Source of the DNA: Bacillota bacterium
GTDB lineage: Bacteria > Bacillota_A > Clostridia > Lachnospirales > Lachnospiraceae
Direction of reading: 5' to 3'
DNA length: 64,000 nt
Assembly: GCA_023407175.1 (NCBI GenBank)
Contig: JAEYMU010000017.1
Location: 1-64,000 of the forward strand
In this document: positions 42,913 through 52,528 of the stretch, in pieces
How the letters are laid out: each line of letters starts with the position of its first letter
How positions within the stretch are numbered: the first letter of the stretch is position 1
Notes under the pieces: model-generated
Told to the model about the DNA's origin: nothing
Database searches by the model: none
The model's input: only the letters and a program-made list of their open reading frames with translations
Translations under genes and position numbers: made by a program

Positions 42913-43715
42913 TCGTGGATGGTGGAAGGTTTTTTGGACAGGCGTATGGTCTCCAGATAATAGCTGGTTGTCTGTACGCCCCATATGATGGTTACAACAG
43001 TAACCGGTACCAGGCCAAAATCCCAGATCAGGGAGCCTACAATACAGAAAACCCAAAGAAGGAGGCAGGTAAAAGAAACATGCTGATAGGCAGTATAAGC
43101 ACATCGGTAAATCATAAGCTTTTCGGCTTCATCACAGCTTTCCTTCCATTTCTTTGTAAAGCTTATATCAAAAACACTGCCCTTTTTCTCAGGACTGGTT
43201 TCCTTAATAAAATTAACAATCATCTTTTGCTCGAAAAGAAAGGTGAAGAGAAATAATATCAGGCCCAGGCAAAGCATAATGTAGTGAATTTGCTCTCCGG
43301 GGTTATGGTACAGGTTCTTAAGGGACCCAAGGCTAATACCGGCCGCAAAGAAAAAATAGGCCAGGATCATACTGAGATAGGAGATCCATAGAGCATAGCC
43401 TAATCTGGTCTCCATTCGGGCAGAGACAGACTCATCCTCGCCGTCCCAATTCTGATAGAGGGAGCGGCTTTTTTTGTATAGAATCAGGGTAGTCAGCGCC
43501 GATATTATGGTAACTGCAATCAGAGCATAGGGGGAAGTAAAGTATAGGAAGCCGCTAAGTCCCTCCTTAATATGGTCGGCAAGGCTGCCCTCTATAATAA
43601 CTGATAGAATTCCCAGAACTGTTCCGACCAGGCCGGCACAGATTAAGATAATAATAAATTTACCAAAGGCGCGGCTGTCCTCTTCTTTAATTCTCCTCGT
43701 CAAATCACTGTTCAT
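42909..43715 (-). CDS. DUF3169-family membrane protein
   Basis: 268 aa with about six membrane segments (around 25-45, 65-85, 115-135, 150-170, 215-255) and short charged loops. The family, DUF3169, is often coded directly after a small XRE regulator, exactly as here, and its function is unknown. ATG 43715 has GGAGGAG just upstream and lies 11 bases inside the end of the XRE gene, so expression is coupled to it. Confidence 0.8.
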   Translation of the reverse strand: MNSDLTRRIKEEDSRAFGKFIIILICAGLVGTVLGILSVIIEGSLADHIKEGLSGFLYFTSPYALIAVTIISALTTLILYKKSRSLYQNWDGEDESVSARMETRLGYALWISYLSMILAYFFFAAGISLGSLKNLYHNPGEQIHYIMLCLGLILFLFTFLFEQKMIVNFIKETSPEKKGSVFDISFTKKWKESCDEAEKLMIYRCAYTAYQHVSFTCLLLWVFCIVGSLIWDFGLVPVTVVTIIWGVQTTSYYLETIRLSKKPSTIHE

Positions 43716-43920
43716 ATTTCTCCTCCTCATAGCTGAAAATATCTTCTACGGTTACACCAAGTACCTTGGCTATTTTTAAAGCCAGGGTAACAGAGGGAGA
43801 ATAATCTCCCCGTTCAATCAGACTGATGGTCTGTCTGGAGACTCCGACCAGTACGCCCATCTCATGCTGGTTTACATTAAGCCTGACGCGGTGTTCTTTT
43901 AATCGGTTCAATAATGGCAT
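43705..43920 (-). CDS. Small XRE-family repressor (autoregulator of the DUF3169 pair)
   Basis: 71 aa, almost only a helix-turn-helix: RLKEHRVRLNVNQHEMGVLVGVSRQTISLIERGDYSPSVTLALKIAKVLGVTVEDIF. ATG 43920 has GGAGGG 5 bases upstream; the longer frame to 43971 would run into its operators. Three copies of an 18-bp dyad sit in its promoter. Confidence 0.88.
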   Translation of the reverse strand: MPLLNRLKEHRVRLNVNQHEMGVLVGVSRQTISLIERGDYSPSVTLALKIAKVLGVTVEDIFSYEEEKYEQ

Positions 43921-43931
43921 GAAATCCCTCC

Positions 43932-44008
43932 TGACAATTAGAATTGTCAAAATGACAAATATATTTGTCACATAGTTATATTATATACATGACAACTTTA
44001 TTTGTCAA
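43932..44008 (-). promoter_or_regulatory. Consensus promoter with three TGACAA-N6-TTGTCA operators
   Basis: Minus-strand TTGACA (44008-44003), exactly 17 bases, TATAAT (43985-43980). Operators: 43932-43949, 43953-43970 (perfect palindrome TGACAAATATATTTGTCA) and 43990-44007, the last inside the promoter spacer. The two promoter-distal copies sit between the start site and the XRE start codon. Tight autorepression by the XRE protein is inferred. Confidence 0.8.
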
Positions 44009-44106
44009 TATGCTTCTTACTGATTATGATTGAGCGCAAAAGATTTTTATAGTACAATTCTTATAACAAATTTACAATGGAGAATTATCAAATAAGGAGA
44101 ACCTCT

Positions 44107-44691
44107 ATGAAAACGTTGCTGTTTTTAGCAAAAGGTTTTGAAACAATGGAATTTAGTGCTTTTGTTGATGTAATGGGATGGGCAGGCAATGATTATGGCT
44201 ATGATGTTTCTGTCGTTACTTGCGGATTTAAAAGGGAAGTTGTAAGTACATTCAATATTCCTATATTAGTTGATAAAACATTGGAAGAAATAGATGTAAA
44301 TGATTATGATGCATTAGCAATCCCGGGAGGATTTGAAGAATACGGATTTTATGAGGAAGCTTTTGATGAAAGGTTCTTAAATTTAATCAGGGAATTTGAT
44401 AAAAATAATAAGTTAATTGCAGCTGTATGCGTCGCTGCGCTTCCGATTGGGAAAAGCGGCGTGCTTAAAGGGAGGAAAGCCACAACCTACCACTTGATGG
44501 ATGCATATCGCCAAAGACAGCTGAAAGAGTTTGGGGTAGATGTAGTAAATGAACCAATTGTTGTGGATAACAATATTATTACATCGTATTGTCCTGAGAC
44601 TGCGCCCGGCGTTGCGTTTAAGCTTTTAGAACAATTGACTTCAACTGAGCAAATGAAAATTGTAAAAAGAGCTATGGGATTTTTACAGTGA
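44107..44691 (+). CDS. DJ-1/PfpI-family protein
   Basis: 194 aa. LLFLAKGFETMEFSAFVDVMGWAG (conserved Glu near residue 15), DALAIPGGFEEYGFYE, and the nucleophile elbow LIAAVCVAALPIGKSGVL with Cys108. The family includes glyoxalase III, protein deglycases and thiamine-synthesis enzymes (ThiJ); the exact activity is not readable. ATG 44107 follows AAGGAG; an in-frame start 10 codons earlier lacks a ribosome site. Faces the restriction block, with no clear terminator between. Confidence 0.88.
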   Translation: MKTLLFLAKGFETMEFSAFVDVMGWAGNDYGYDVSVVTCGFKREVVSTFNIPILVDKTLEEIDVNDYDALAIPGGFEEYGFYEEAFDERFLNLIREFDKNNKLIAAVCVAALPIGKSGVLKGRKATTYHLMDAYRQRQLKEFGVDVVNEPIVVDNNIITSYCPETAPGVAFKLLEQLTSTEQMKIVKRAMGFLQ

Positions 44692-44756
44692 TAAGGAACT
44701 GAATCAGTACCGGCCAAGCCTCAATTTAAAGGTATTTCCACGATCCCAGAAGTATT

Positions 44757-47507
44757 TTATACAACAGTAAGTCTTGTCTGCTGCATGGACAGGAGGGAAT
44801 TTCTGATTTTTTCATAAAGATGCTCCAGTCCTATGCTCCGGAGAACCTTTTTGTCGAATGCAATTCTCGCTTCATCCCTTAGTTCATCTACCGTATCCAT
44901 AACCTCCCGGTTTTTAATTGCCTGAAATAAATTCAGGATCTCGGCAGCATCAGGAGCAGAAATAATATTGGGATTAATCATAAAGATAGTTTTAAAATTA
45001 GAGCTGCTGGCGTCCAAAACACCCAGACCCCTGCCAAAGCCGATGGCTTCTATGGCAAACATGCCGTATACCGAATTCAGCAGAGCATGTGCCAGGTCCA
45101 GGGACACGCTATGCTCCTTCCATAATAACCGGGTAAACCTTTGATCGACAAAGGTTCTTTCCTCAAACCGGGCAACAAATAACCTTTTATTCGGATTTAA
45201 TGCGGTTACCAGATCTGCCTTGGAGGAATCCTCCATCTCATACCAATAGCTCCCGGCTTTTTGTAAGGCCACAGGAAGCTTTTGCCCTGTGCCGTTCGTA
45301 ATATTTTCAAATTTCTCAATCCATGCCAATGCACCCATATGCCCTAACTGCCTTAGCTGCTCCTTTGAGCGATGGCAGCAAAAGGAGATGATATCGGCCT
45401 TTGCCGTATATGATTTTAGCTGGGCCGGGTTTTTTAAAACCGGCCGGATATATTCCTCTTCAATTCCATTATTGGGGCAGGGATAGAATAAATCATTCCA
45501 GCCCCGTCTCTCTCCCCGCTTTACCTCGAATACACGATGGATGGGAGCGAGGCAATCCCGCATAGCTCCCATCCAGGAAACATCGTGAAACAGAGTGTTT
45601 AATGCCACGCCCTTGCTTTGTATTTCAAGGATTTCGCCAAGTTCATAGCTTTTCATTTTCACTAAATCAGGATAAAGCTCTTCTCTTAATACAATGCTGT
45701 TTACAATGCCGTCCAGTTCATTGCCTGATAAATGCTTTATATCCTTTTGTGTAAGGCAAAAATTAATATCTGAATGATAATCGGGCTCTGCTATTTCTTT
45801 TTTCTCCAGGACAACTAAAGTGGCGACAACATCGGCATTTTCAAACCATCTCCCCGAATTGCTAAGTACAATGGTCCGGATTTGATAATAGTAAGATAAT
45901 GCCCTGAAAAAATCTTTGCCTGTTTCTGTTCCCAGCCAGGAGTTTGACAGGATAATACCCAGCTTACCGGCATCCTCCAGCAGCTCATGAATTTTAAACG
46001 GCAAATACATATATAAATCTGTCTTGCCCAGTCTAAAATTGATACCGGTATTTTGCCCGATTATTTTCGCATATTTTAAAATATGTGCCCCCTCATCTGC
46101 AGCAATTGTATTGTATTTTACAAAGGGCAGGTTTGTGACTACTGCGCCGAGGCGGGGAAATGTCCTGATGATATCTGAACCATCCGTAGGATTTTTTATA
46201 ACAAGCTCTTTTCCGACCTCCTGATCAAACAAATTCATCTGAAACATATGAATCGGGATATTCACCGCATCAATGCTGGTCAGTGCGATATTGGATATCT
46301 GAAGGGGATAGGCGTATTTGTCGGATATCCAGGTGGTTGAAAAGGTGGCTGCTGCCGATTTCAAACGCTTCATTTTGTTATGAATGATAGCCTTTGCAAT
46401 GGTCCCTGTGCCAGAGCACATATCGGCACAATGTAAATTCCAATTATCCACAGTGATTTGACAGAGCAGCTCGGCCAAATACATGGGTGTGGAAAACTGT
46501 CCCCGAATTTCCCGCTTTGTTATATTTACAGTTTTCTCAAGCAGGTCCTGCAATACACTTTGGCTGATATTTTCAATCCGGTTACTGTACAGAAATTGAT
46601 TAAAATCTATAATATCAATCCATACATCCTCCGGTATCCGGTCATTATATTCAATTCTTTGAAATACATGATAGAAGTCGCCCTGGCTGATAATTTCATC
46701 AATTACAAGATTACCATCCTCAGGTGACGTTGTGTAATCAATGTTTTTAATGAGCTCGGCGCAGTTATGGTATTTTTTGATCAGATTGGCAAAGATAATC
46801 CGGTTGGTCCAATTCAGCAGAATGGACTTAGCATAGGCGGAGAACATATTGGTTTCATCCTTTTCATATTCCACATGAAAGGAATCCCACCAAACCTTTA
46901 TCCTGCGTTCCATCTTCATATTGCCGGCCGCTTCGGATTGAAAATGCTCCGCTACCAATTCCTTATTCCGCTCAATCAGAGCTGTCATCAGATTATCCGT
47001 CAGCACATCAAGGATGGGTGCTGCGGACAGACTGCCGCTAACAAAGAAAGTATTAATTTCAATAATGATTTCCTGGAGAATGGGAACCCATTCATCCCGG
47101 TACAATCTGACATCGTCACGGGTCCTGATATGGTCGGTGCCTGTCCAAACCTTCGCTTCGCAATATTCCCCCAAGGTATTCCTTATGTATAATTTTCCAT
47201 AGGTAAAGTTCCAGATGAAAAAGCTGTTCAAGCCCAGAGCCTTTGCCTTTCGCGTGGCATCTTTAATAAAATCGTCATCAGTGATCAGCACGTCGGGCAT
47301 CTTTAATTCCCAGCCCTGAAGAATTTTGGTCTGGGCTTCATCCTCATACAAAAGGACATCAGGAAACATACTTTTCTTATTGACGGAAAGAGTACTTTCC
47401 CCTCCGGCTCTTTTAATACGCAGATTTAGTTCCTGCAGCATGAGATTAATCTCTGTAATGATTTCAATTGCCCAGCTTCTTTCGTTGCGCCTTACGATAG
47501 TTCCCAA
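44757..47507 (-). CDS. Type IIG-like restriction enzyme: PD-(D/E)XK nuclease fused to adenine DNA methyltransferase
   Basis: 916 aa. The N-terminus fits a PD-(D/E)XK nuclease: FPD (Asp50) and ELK (Glu67, Lys69), followed by NSFFIWNFTYGKLYI. The middle holds an N6-adenine methyltransferase: GQFSTP (336-341), motif I ADMCSGTGTIAKAII (361-375) and motif IV NLPF (459-462) in place of the usual NPP(Y/F). The C-terminal 300 residues should recognise the DNA target. It starts with TTG at 47507, GGAG 8 bases upstream, only 2 bases after the preceding methylase gene. I infer a combined cutting and modifying enzyme; the Leu in motif IV leaves methylation activity open. Confidence 0.8.
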   Translation of the reverse strand: MGTIVRRNERSWAIEIITEINLMLQELNLRIKRAGGESTLSVNKKSMFPDVLLYEDEAQTKILQGWELKMPDVLITDDDFIKDATRKAKALGLNSFFIWNFTYGKLYIRNTLGEYCEAKVWTGTDHIRTRDDVRLYRDEWVPILQEIIIEINTFFVSGSLSAAPILDVLTDNLMTALIERNKELVAEHFQSEAAGNMKMERRIKVWWDSFHVEYEKDETNMFSAYAKSILLNWTNRIIFANLIKKYHNCAELIKNIDYTTSPEDGNLVIDEIISQGDFYHVFQRIEYNDRIPEDVWIDIIDFNQFLYSNRIENISQSVLQDLLEKTVNITKREIRGQFSTPMYLAELLCQITVDNWNLHCADMCSGTGTIAKAIIHNKMKRLKSAAATFSTTWISDKYAYPLQISNIALTSIDAVNIPIHMFQMNLFDQEVGKELVIKNPTDGSDIIRTFPRLGAVVTNLPFVKYNTIAADEGAHILKYAKIIGQNTGINFRLGKTDLYMYLPFKIHELLEDAGKLGIILSNSWLGTETGKDFFRALSYYYQIRTIVLSNSGRWFENADVVATLVVLEKKEIAEPDYHSDINFCLTQKDIKHLSGNELDGIVNSIVLREELYPDLVKMKSYELGEILEIQSKGVALNTLFHDVSWMGAMRDCLAPIHRVFEVKRGERRGWNDLFYPCPNNGIEEEYIRPVLKNPAQLKSYTAKADIISFCCHRSKEQLRQLGHMGALAWIEKFENITNGTGQKLPVALQKAGSYWYEMEDSSKADLVTALNPNKRLFVARFEERTFVDQRFTRLLWKEHSVSLDLAHALLNSVYGMFAIEAIGFGRGLGVLDASSSNFKTIFMINPNIISAPDAAEILNLFQAIKNREVMDTVDELRDEARIAFDKKVLRSIGLEHLYEKIRNSLLSMQQTRLTVV

Positions 47508-47509
47508 TA

Positions 47510-48364
47510 TTATCTCTCCTCGAACTCTAAAATCAAATTCTTGTGCGCGATGTTCTTCTTTGTTTTCTTATCCAGATTCTGCCATGCGAAAAACAGCCTT
47601 CGTTTTGCAACATCAATATAATCGATCTCCTCTTTTTTAAACAGAGCGACATTTTCATTTTTCTCAATGCCGATAAAATTCCGTCCTTCCATCAGGGCGG
47701 CAACTAAAAAGGAGCCGCTGCCAAAGGTATTATCCAGAACAACCTCTCCCGGATTCGTGTAGGTCCTGATCAAATACCGTCCTAATTCAATGGGCTTTTG
47801 AGTCGGGTGCAGTACGGTGCCTTCACTTTCTGCGGTTTTCACATAGATAATATCCGTAGGGTACCTTTCCCCCTCACTGGTGACATGGACAGGGTCAAAA
47901 TCTCCGTAATTACCGCAGAGCTGGTCCTTTCTGATCCCTTTATCATAGGGCTCACCCTGAGTCATCTGGGGATGGTAGGTGGGTTGTTTTTTATAAAATA
48001 CACAGATATCTTCATGCTTTCTTAAGGGCTGCTTCTTAGCATTTAGGAAATTAGTCGATTTTGATTTTTCCCAAACCCATTTATATTTGAAAATCTTTTC
48101 CTGGCTTAAGATTAGCTTTGCAGTGAATATCCCATTGGAGGTGAGCACAATGGCTCCGTTCGGCTTTATTACACGGATGTATTGTTTCCAAAGCTGATCC
48201 AGCGGGATGTAGCAATCCCATTCATTTTGCGTCATTCCATAGGGTAAATCGCAAAGCACCATATCAACACTGCCGTCCGGTATCTCGTTCATGTACTCCA
48301 GACAATCACCCTCAAAAAGTTTGTTAACGACATGATCTATATTAATTTTTTCAAGCTCCTTCAT
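47510..48364 (-). CDS. Site-specific DNA methyltransferase, beta-type (N6-adenine or N4-cytosine)
   Basis: 284 aa. Motif IV comes first (CDLPYGMTQNEWD, a known variant of DPPY), then HPTQKPIELGRYLI and the AdoMet-binding motif DNTFGSGSFLVAALMEGRNFIGIE, which is the beta-class order. Middle gene of a three-gene minus-strand operon; it should protect one strand of the site cut by the 916-aa protein. ATG 48364 has GAGGT about 7 bases upstream. Confidence 0.9.
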   Translation of the reverse strand: MKELEKINIDHVVNKLFEGDCLEYMNEIPDGSVDMVLCDLPYGMTQNEWDCYIPLDQLWKQYIRVIKPNGAIVLTSNGIFTAKLILSQEKIFKYKWVWEKSKSTNFLNAKKQPLRKHEDICVFYKKQPTYHPQMTQGEPYDKGIRKDQLCGNYGDFDPVHVTSEGERYPTDIIYVKTAESEGTVLHPTQKPIELGRYLIRTYTNPGEVVLDNTFGSGSFLVAALMEGRNFIGIEKNENVALFKKEEIDYIDVAKRRLFFAWQNLDKKTKKNIAHKNLILEFEER

Positions 48365-48520
48365 GCTTTACCTCACATTCTGCCTTAAAGCAGTTCATAA
48401 TAGAAGTTATCAGGATGTACACGCGTTTCGCTCGGCGCCCGCTTCATACCTGTCGATATTATACCTCAATTTGTACGCGAACACAAGTTCTGCTTTGCTT
48501 TTTGTTAATAGTATGAAGTA

Positions 48521-49240
48521 CTACTGTGTACCAAGCATTCGTTTCCGGCTGGCTTCAAAATAAGTCTCATCAATTTCGATGCCAATAAAGCGGCGGTTTA
48601 ATTCTCTTGCTGCAACACCGGTTGAGGCAACGCCCATAAAAAGATCGAGTACAATATCCTGCTCCCGGCTGGCAACCTCAATAATTCGCTTGAGAACGGC
48701 AATGGGCTTTTGGGTAGGGTGCTTTGGAGATTTCAGACGCTCCTTCCCCATACAGATCGGGTTTTCAATAAAATTATGCATTCCGCTCTGCTTCGAGAAA
48801 TTCCAGGTATGTCCCTTGTTCCACATACAGACAATCAACTCACAGCTGTTTAAAAAGGAGGATTTGCGGATATTGGGAACCGGGTTGGTTTTGTGCCAGA
48901 CCATAAACTGAAAGGTGTCAAATTCATTATCGAAGGCCTCGTGCCATTTTCCGACCAGATTATAGCTGGTAAAGATAAAGATATTGCCGGTGGGGGAAAG
49001 AATCCGTTTAAATTCACAGACAAAATCAGCCGGGGCCAGTTCCTTTAAGTCCCATTTGGCCACATCATTATTGATGGCATTTCTCCATTCAAAAATCATA
49101 TTACCGGTGGAATATTTTGCAAGGTTGTAGGGAGGATCACAGAGAATGAGCTTAATGCTGCCGTCAGGTATTTCCTTCAGCTTCTCCGTACAATCCCCGT
49201 GCAGCAGAAGATATTTTTCAATGGAATTTACATCAATCAT
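48521..49240 (-). CDS. Second site-specific DNA methyltransferase, beta-type
   Basis: 239 aa. CDPPYNLAKYSTGNM (motif IV) precedes KHPTQKPIAVLKRII and DLFMGVASTGVAARELNRRFIGIE (AdoMet binding). First gene of the restriction operon, start ATG 49240 after GGGGAGG; 156 bases separate it from the next methylase, with nothing recognisable inside. Two different beta-class methylases beside one nuclease fit an asymmetric recognition site modified on both strands. Confidence 0.9.
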   Translation of the reverse strand: MIDVNSIEKYLLLHGDCTEKLKEIPDGSIKLILCDPPYNLAKYSTGNMIFEWRNAINNDVAKWDLKELAPADFVCEFKRILSPTGNIFIFTSYNLVGKWHEAFDNEFDTFQFMVWHKTNPVPNIRKSSFLNSCELIVCMWNKGHTWNFSKQSGMHNFIENPICMGKERLKSPKHPTQKPIAVLKRIIEVASREQDIVLDLFMGVASTGVAARELNRRFIGIEIDETYFEASRKRMLGTQ

Positions 49241-49431
49241 AAAGAGAAGCCTCCCCGCAGCCCAATTTGCAAAAATGGTCCTTATTACAATTATAGCATG
49301 AAATTGGAAAACGTAAAATATGTTTTCCCTACATGGATTTTACAAAATATTTATTTATGTGTATGTCCTGCTTGGCCGTGAGAGATAAAAAAGAAGATGC
49401 CAGGAATCCGGGCATCTTTGAGAAAATGAAA

Positions 49432-50004
49432 TTAGTATCTTTGGTTTTGACCGATATATTTTTGCTCCAGCTTATCTACCAGCTCCTGGTAATGTGCTTG
49501 AAAGCCCCGCTCCCTGGCTGATTTTTCAAAATCAGTGGTCTCACGATCAACCTTATCAAGGATTTCCGGAGGAAGCTGGCGTCTGGCAAAGGTATATACG
49601 ACGGAATCCTCCTTTTCAATATGGCGCTTGAGCAGACTGGTATAGCTGACGGCATTGGCGATTACATCCAGCCGGCTTACGTCATCACCTGCAACCACCC
49701 GGTTTAACGCTTCCTTAAGCTCCTGGACATAAAGCCTTCCAAGATCATGCTCCACAAGCATGCCATGAGTGACCAGCTTATCACCGAGGGCACCAAGGTG
49801 CTCCGTCATCTCATGGAATAAAAGCTTTTCCTCCTTGCCGTGATGATGGGCATCGCCGTAGTTGCGGATAAAGTCAATGATCTGGTCAAAGTCGTTATAA
49901 TCAATTGGCTTCCCCTGCAATATTCCATAGCAGGCACTGCGGACTACCGCCAGCATCCGCAGAATATACTGGTGTTCTTCCATCATAAGTTTAATACTAT
50001 CCAT
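49432..50004 (-). CDS. Hemerythrin-like (HHE) domain protein
   Basis: 190 aa helical protein with spaced metal-binding His/Glu residues: EEHQYILRML (about 9-18), GDAHHHGKEEKLLFHEM (about 50-66), THGMLVEHDLGRLYV and LKRHIEKEDSVVYTFA. This is the di-iron four-helix hemerythrin layout, used for oxygen or nitric-oxide handling or sensing. ATG 50004 has GGAG 8 bases upstream. It lies in a leftward group with an unknown gene and hcp, so a nitrosative or oxygen stress role is likely (inference). Confidence 0.85.
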   Translation of the reverse strand: MDSIKLMMEEHQYILRMLAVVRSACYGILQGKPIDYNDFDQIIDFIRNYGDAHHHGKEEKLLFHEMTEHLGALGDKLVTHGMLVEHDLGRLYVQELKEALNRVVAGDDVSRLDVIANAVSYTSLLKRHIEKEDSVVYTFARRQLPPEILDKVDRETTDFEKSARERGFQAHYQELVDKLEQKYIGQNQRY

Positions 50005-50030
50005 AGACAAGCTCCAATCTTTATGAGAAT

Positions 50031-50660
50031 TCAAATATGTTCGGATAATATTGCCTCTCTGATACGGCAGGTATGGTCATCCAATCTTTCAAAGCAGTAG
50101 CCAAGCTCGCTTACAAGACCATCCAGCCAGGCACCCCTAAGCTCATAATATATATTGATATCTGCGCCAACGGCCTCCCAATAGGGTTTGTGAACGCAGC
50201 TTTCCCGGCTCCAGACAACCTCCTGACCGCTTTGACTTACGGTACGATTCGCATGGTCACAGGGCATTCCATCCAGCAGATGATCGGTAACTGCCTGGAA
50301 TATTCCCTGGGCATCCAGGAGATATTCCTTCAGAGTGACGGCCAGATTATTTCCCTTCCTCCGGTGGAGCCAAAGAAGCCTCTCCTTTTCCTCCGGATTT
50401 CTATCAAGCAGCCGGGTAATACAATAGGCATATTTGTATTCTACCTGGGAAACCCGTTCCTGCAGCCAACCGTGGATGTTACCGGAGTCGATTGCTTCCT
50501 CAAGGGGTTTGTTCTCAAAGACTCCATAGCGGTCATCGCATTCCTGTTTCAGTGAAAGGCCGTAATCTTCGCCTAATTCACAGATGTCATCAATGATTTC
50601 CTGCTGAAGCTGAATTTTATTGTATAGCCAGTGATGAATTGGACCTAAAAATTTACTCAT
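50031..50660 (-). CDS. Uncharacterised 209-aa protein between hcp and the hemerythrin gene
   Basis: I do not recognise this family. It is soluble, helical and rich in aromatic, His, Cys and acidic residues (IHHWLYNKIQLQQEIIDDICELGEDYGL near the start; MPCDHANRTVSQSGQEVVWSRESCVHKPYWEAVG near residues 135-170; FERLDDHTCRIREAIL at the end). Scattered Cys and His could bind metal. ATG 50660 follows GAGAGG. The gene ends 26 bases before the hemerythrin start, and hcp reads into it from upstream, so it belongs to the nitrosative-stress group by position only. Confidence 0.7.
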   Translation of the reverse strand: MSKFLGPIHHWLYNKIQLQQEIIDDICELGEDYGLSLKQECDDRYGVFENKPLEEAIDSGNIHGWLQERVSQVEYKYAYCITRLLDRNPEEKERLLWLHRRKGNNLAVTLKEYLLDAQGIFQAVTDHLLDGMPCDHANRTVSQSGQEVVWSRESCVHKPYWEAVGADINIYYELRGAWLDGLVSELGYCFERLDDHTCRIREAILSEHI

Positions 50661-50817
50661 ACGATACCTCTCTAAAGATCTATGCGGCCGGTAAAAAGTG
50701 TGAAATGAACTTCCAAGGGAATTTATTCGAGACTTCCTCCACAATTGTTATACCAGGAAAGAGTGGAATAAAACAATTCCACTCTTTATACGGTAGGGTT
50801 ACCAATTAATTCAAATA

Positions 50818-52455
50818 TTATTCCAGAAACAGTCTGATGTCATCTTCCACGCTTCCAATTCCGGCAATACCAAAGGTATCTACCAGTACCTTGGCTACAT
50901 TCGGAGAAAGGAAGGCAGGAAGCGTAGGTCCCAGATGAATGTTCTTTACTCCCAGGTAAAGCAGGGCAAGTAGCACGATAACGGCTTTTTGCTCATACCA
51001 GGCGATGTTGAAGGCGATGGGAAGCTCATTGATATCCGAAAGCTCGAATACTTCCTTTAATTTCAGGGCAATCAGAGCAAGGGAGTAGGAGTCGTTACAC
51101 TGGCCTGCATCCAAAACTCTCGGAATACCGCCGATGTCGCCCAGATCAAGCTTATTGTATTTATATTTTGCACAGCCCGCGGTAAGAATAACGGTATCCT
51201 TTGGCAGAGCCTTTGCAAAATCGGTGTAATAGTTTCTTGATTTCTGACGTCCGTCGCAGCCGGCCATGACAAAGAATTTACGGATGGCGCCGGATTTAAC
51301 GGCAGCAACTACCTGGTCTGCCAGAGCAAGCACCTGATTGTGGGCAAAGCCGCCGATGATCTCGCCTTCTTCCAGTGAAATCGGAGCCTCGCAGATTTTG
51401 GCAAGCTCGATAAGCTGTGAGAAATCCTTGTGACCGTTTTCATCCTTCTCGATATGCACGCAGCCTGTAATTCCGGCAGCGCCTGTTGTGAATAGTCTGT
51501 TTTTATAGGAAGCGGCAGGCGGAACCACACAGTTAGTGGTCATGAGGATCGGGCCGCGGAAGCTTTCGAACTCTTCCTTCTGCTTCCACCAGGCATTTCC
51601 ATAGTTGCCGACAAAATTGTCATATTTCTTAAAGGCAGGATAGTAGTGGGCAGGAAGCATCTCGGAGTGGGTATATACGTCAACACCGGTACCCTTTGTC
51701 TGCTCAAGAAGCTGCTCCAGATCCTTAAGATCGTGTCCGGAGATAAGGATTCCCGGTCTTGTTCCTACACCGATATTAACCTTGGTGATTTCAGGGTGGC
51801 CGTAGCTGCCGGTATTGGCAGAGTCAAGAAGTGCCATGCCGTCCACGCCGAATTTACCGGTTTCCAGAGTGAGGGCAATCAGAGCCTCAGCGCCCAGGGT
51901 GTCATCCAGGGTTGCTGCAAGCGCCTTCTGCATAAATGCGCTGATATCCTCGCTGTCGTACTCAAGCTCATTGGCGTGCTTTAAATATGCGGCAAGGCCC
52001 TTCAGTCCATATATGATAAGCTCGCGAAGGCTTCTGATATCCTCGTTTTCCGTGGTAAGCACGCCGACCTTTGCGGCTTTATCTGTAAGCTCCTCTCGGT
52101 CAGAGGCCGTCCAAAGAGCAGCAGGGGAGAGAATGGAAGCATCTGCAACCTGTGTGAGCAGCTCCTGCTTTAAACCTAAGGTTTCAAATACCCTTTTATA
52201 AAAAATCTCATCATCAAAATTAGCATTTGTAATTGTGGTAAAGAGATTAATTGTTATATAATGGTTGATTTCGGGGGATATGGTCACCTCCTGATTTCGA
52301 AGGGCGGTGGTTACCTCACTGAGACCCTTGGTCACATAGATGAGCAAATCCTGCATATGTGACAGGGCCGGGGATTTCCCGCATACACCAAATTGAGTAC
52401 AGCCCTGACATCCGGCTGTCTCCTGACATTGATAACAAAACATCTTATTTTCCAT
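50818..52455 (-). CDS. hcp: Hydroxylamine reductase / hybrid-cluster protein
   Basis: 545 aa, full length. N-terminal iron-sulfur ligands [23 protein letters not shown] (Cys7, 10, 19, 25), and hybrid-cluster ligands along the rest, including [60 protein letters not shown] and [28 protein letters not shown]. In anaerobes Hcp reduces nitric oxide or hydroxylamine. ATG 52455 has AGGAG 8 bases upstream; the frame continues 30 codons further without a ribosome site and across the control region. Divergent from the HcpR-like regulator. Confidence 0.95.
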   Translation of the reverse strand: MENKMFCYQCQETAGCQGCTQFGVCGKSPALSHMQDLLIYVTKGLSEVTTALRNQEVTISPEINHYITINLFTTITNANFDDEIFYKRVFETLGLKQELLTQVADASILSPAALWTASDREELTDKAAKVGVLTTENEDIRSLRELIIYGLKGLAAYLKHANELEYDSEDISAFMQKALAATLDDTLGAEALIALTLETGKFGVDGMALLDSANTGSYGHPEITKVNIGVGTRPGILISGHDLKDLEQLLEQTKGTGVDVYTHSEMLPAHYYPAFKKYDNFVGNYGNAWWKQKEEFESFRGPILMTTNCVVPPAASYKNRLFTTGAAGITGCVHIEKDENGHKDFSQLIELAKICEAPISLEEGEIIGGFAHNQVLALADQVVAAVKSGAIRKFFVMAGCDGRQKSRNYYTDFAKALPKDTVILTAGCAKYKYNKLDLGDIGGIPRVLDAGQCNDSYSLALIALKLKEVFELSDINELPIAFNIAWYEQKAVIVLLALLYLGVKNIHLGPTLPAFLSPNVAKVLVDTFGIAGIGSVEDDIRLFLE

Positions 52456-52528
52456 CTTATCTTCTCCTTTTGTCTTATAAATATTTTTATGCCGGGAAAG
52501 CGGTCTTTCAAATTCCCTGCAGGTTTCC

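Noticed and set aside
42909..43256. 113-codon plus-strand frame opposite the DUF3169 gene
   Set aside because: Shadow of a well-supported membrane protein gene; no family resemblance or ribosome site.
44757..49240. Restriction block as a recently inserted mobile element
   Set aside because: No integrase, flanking repeats or tRNA seen, and base composition looks similar to its surroundings by eye.
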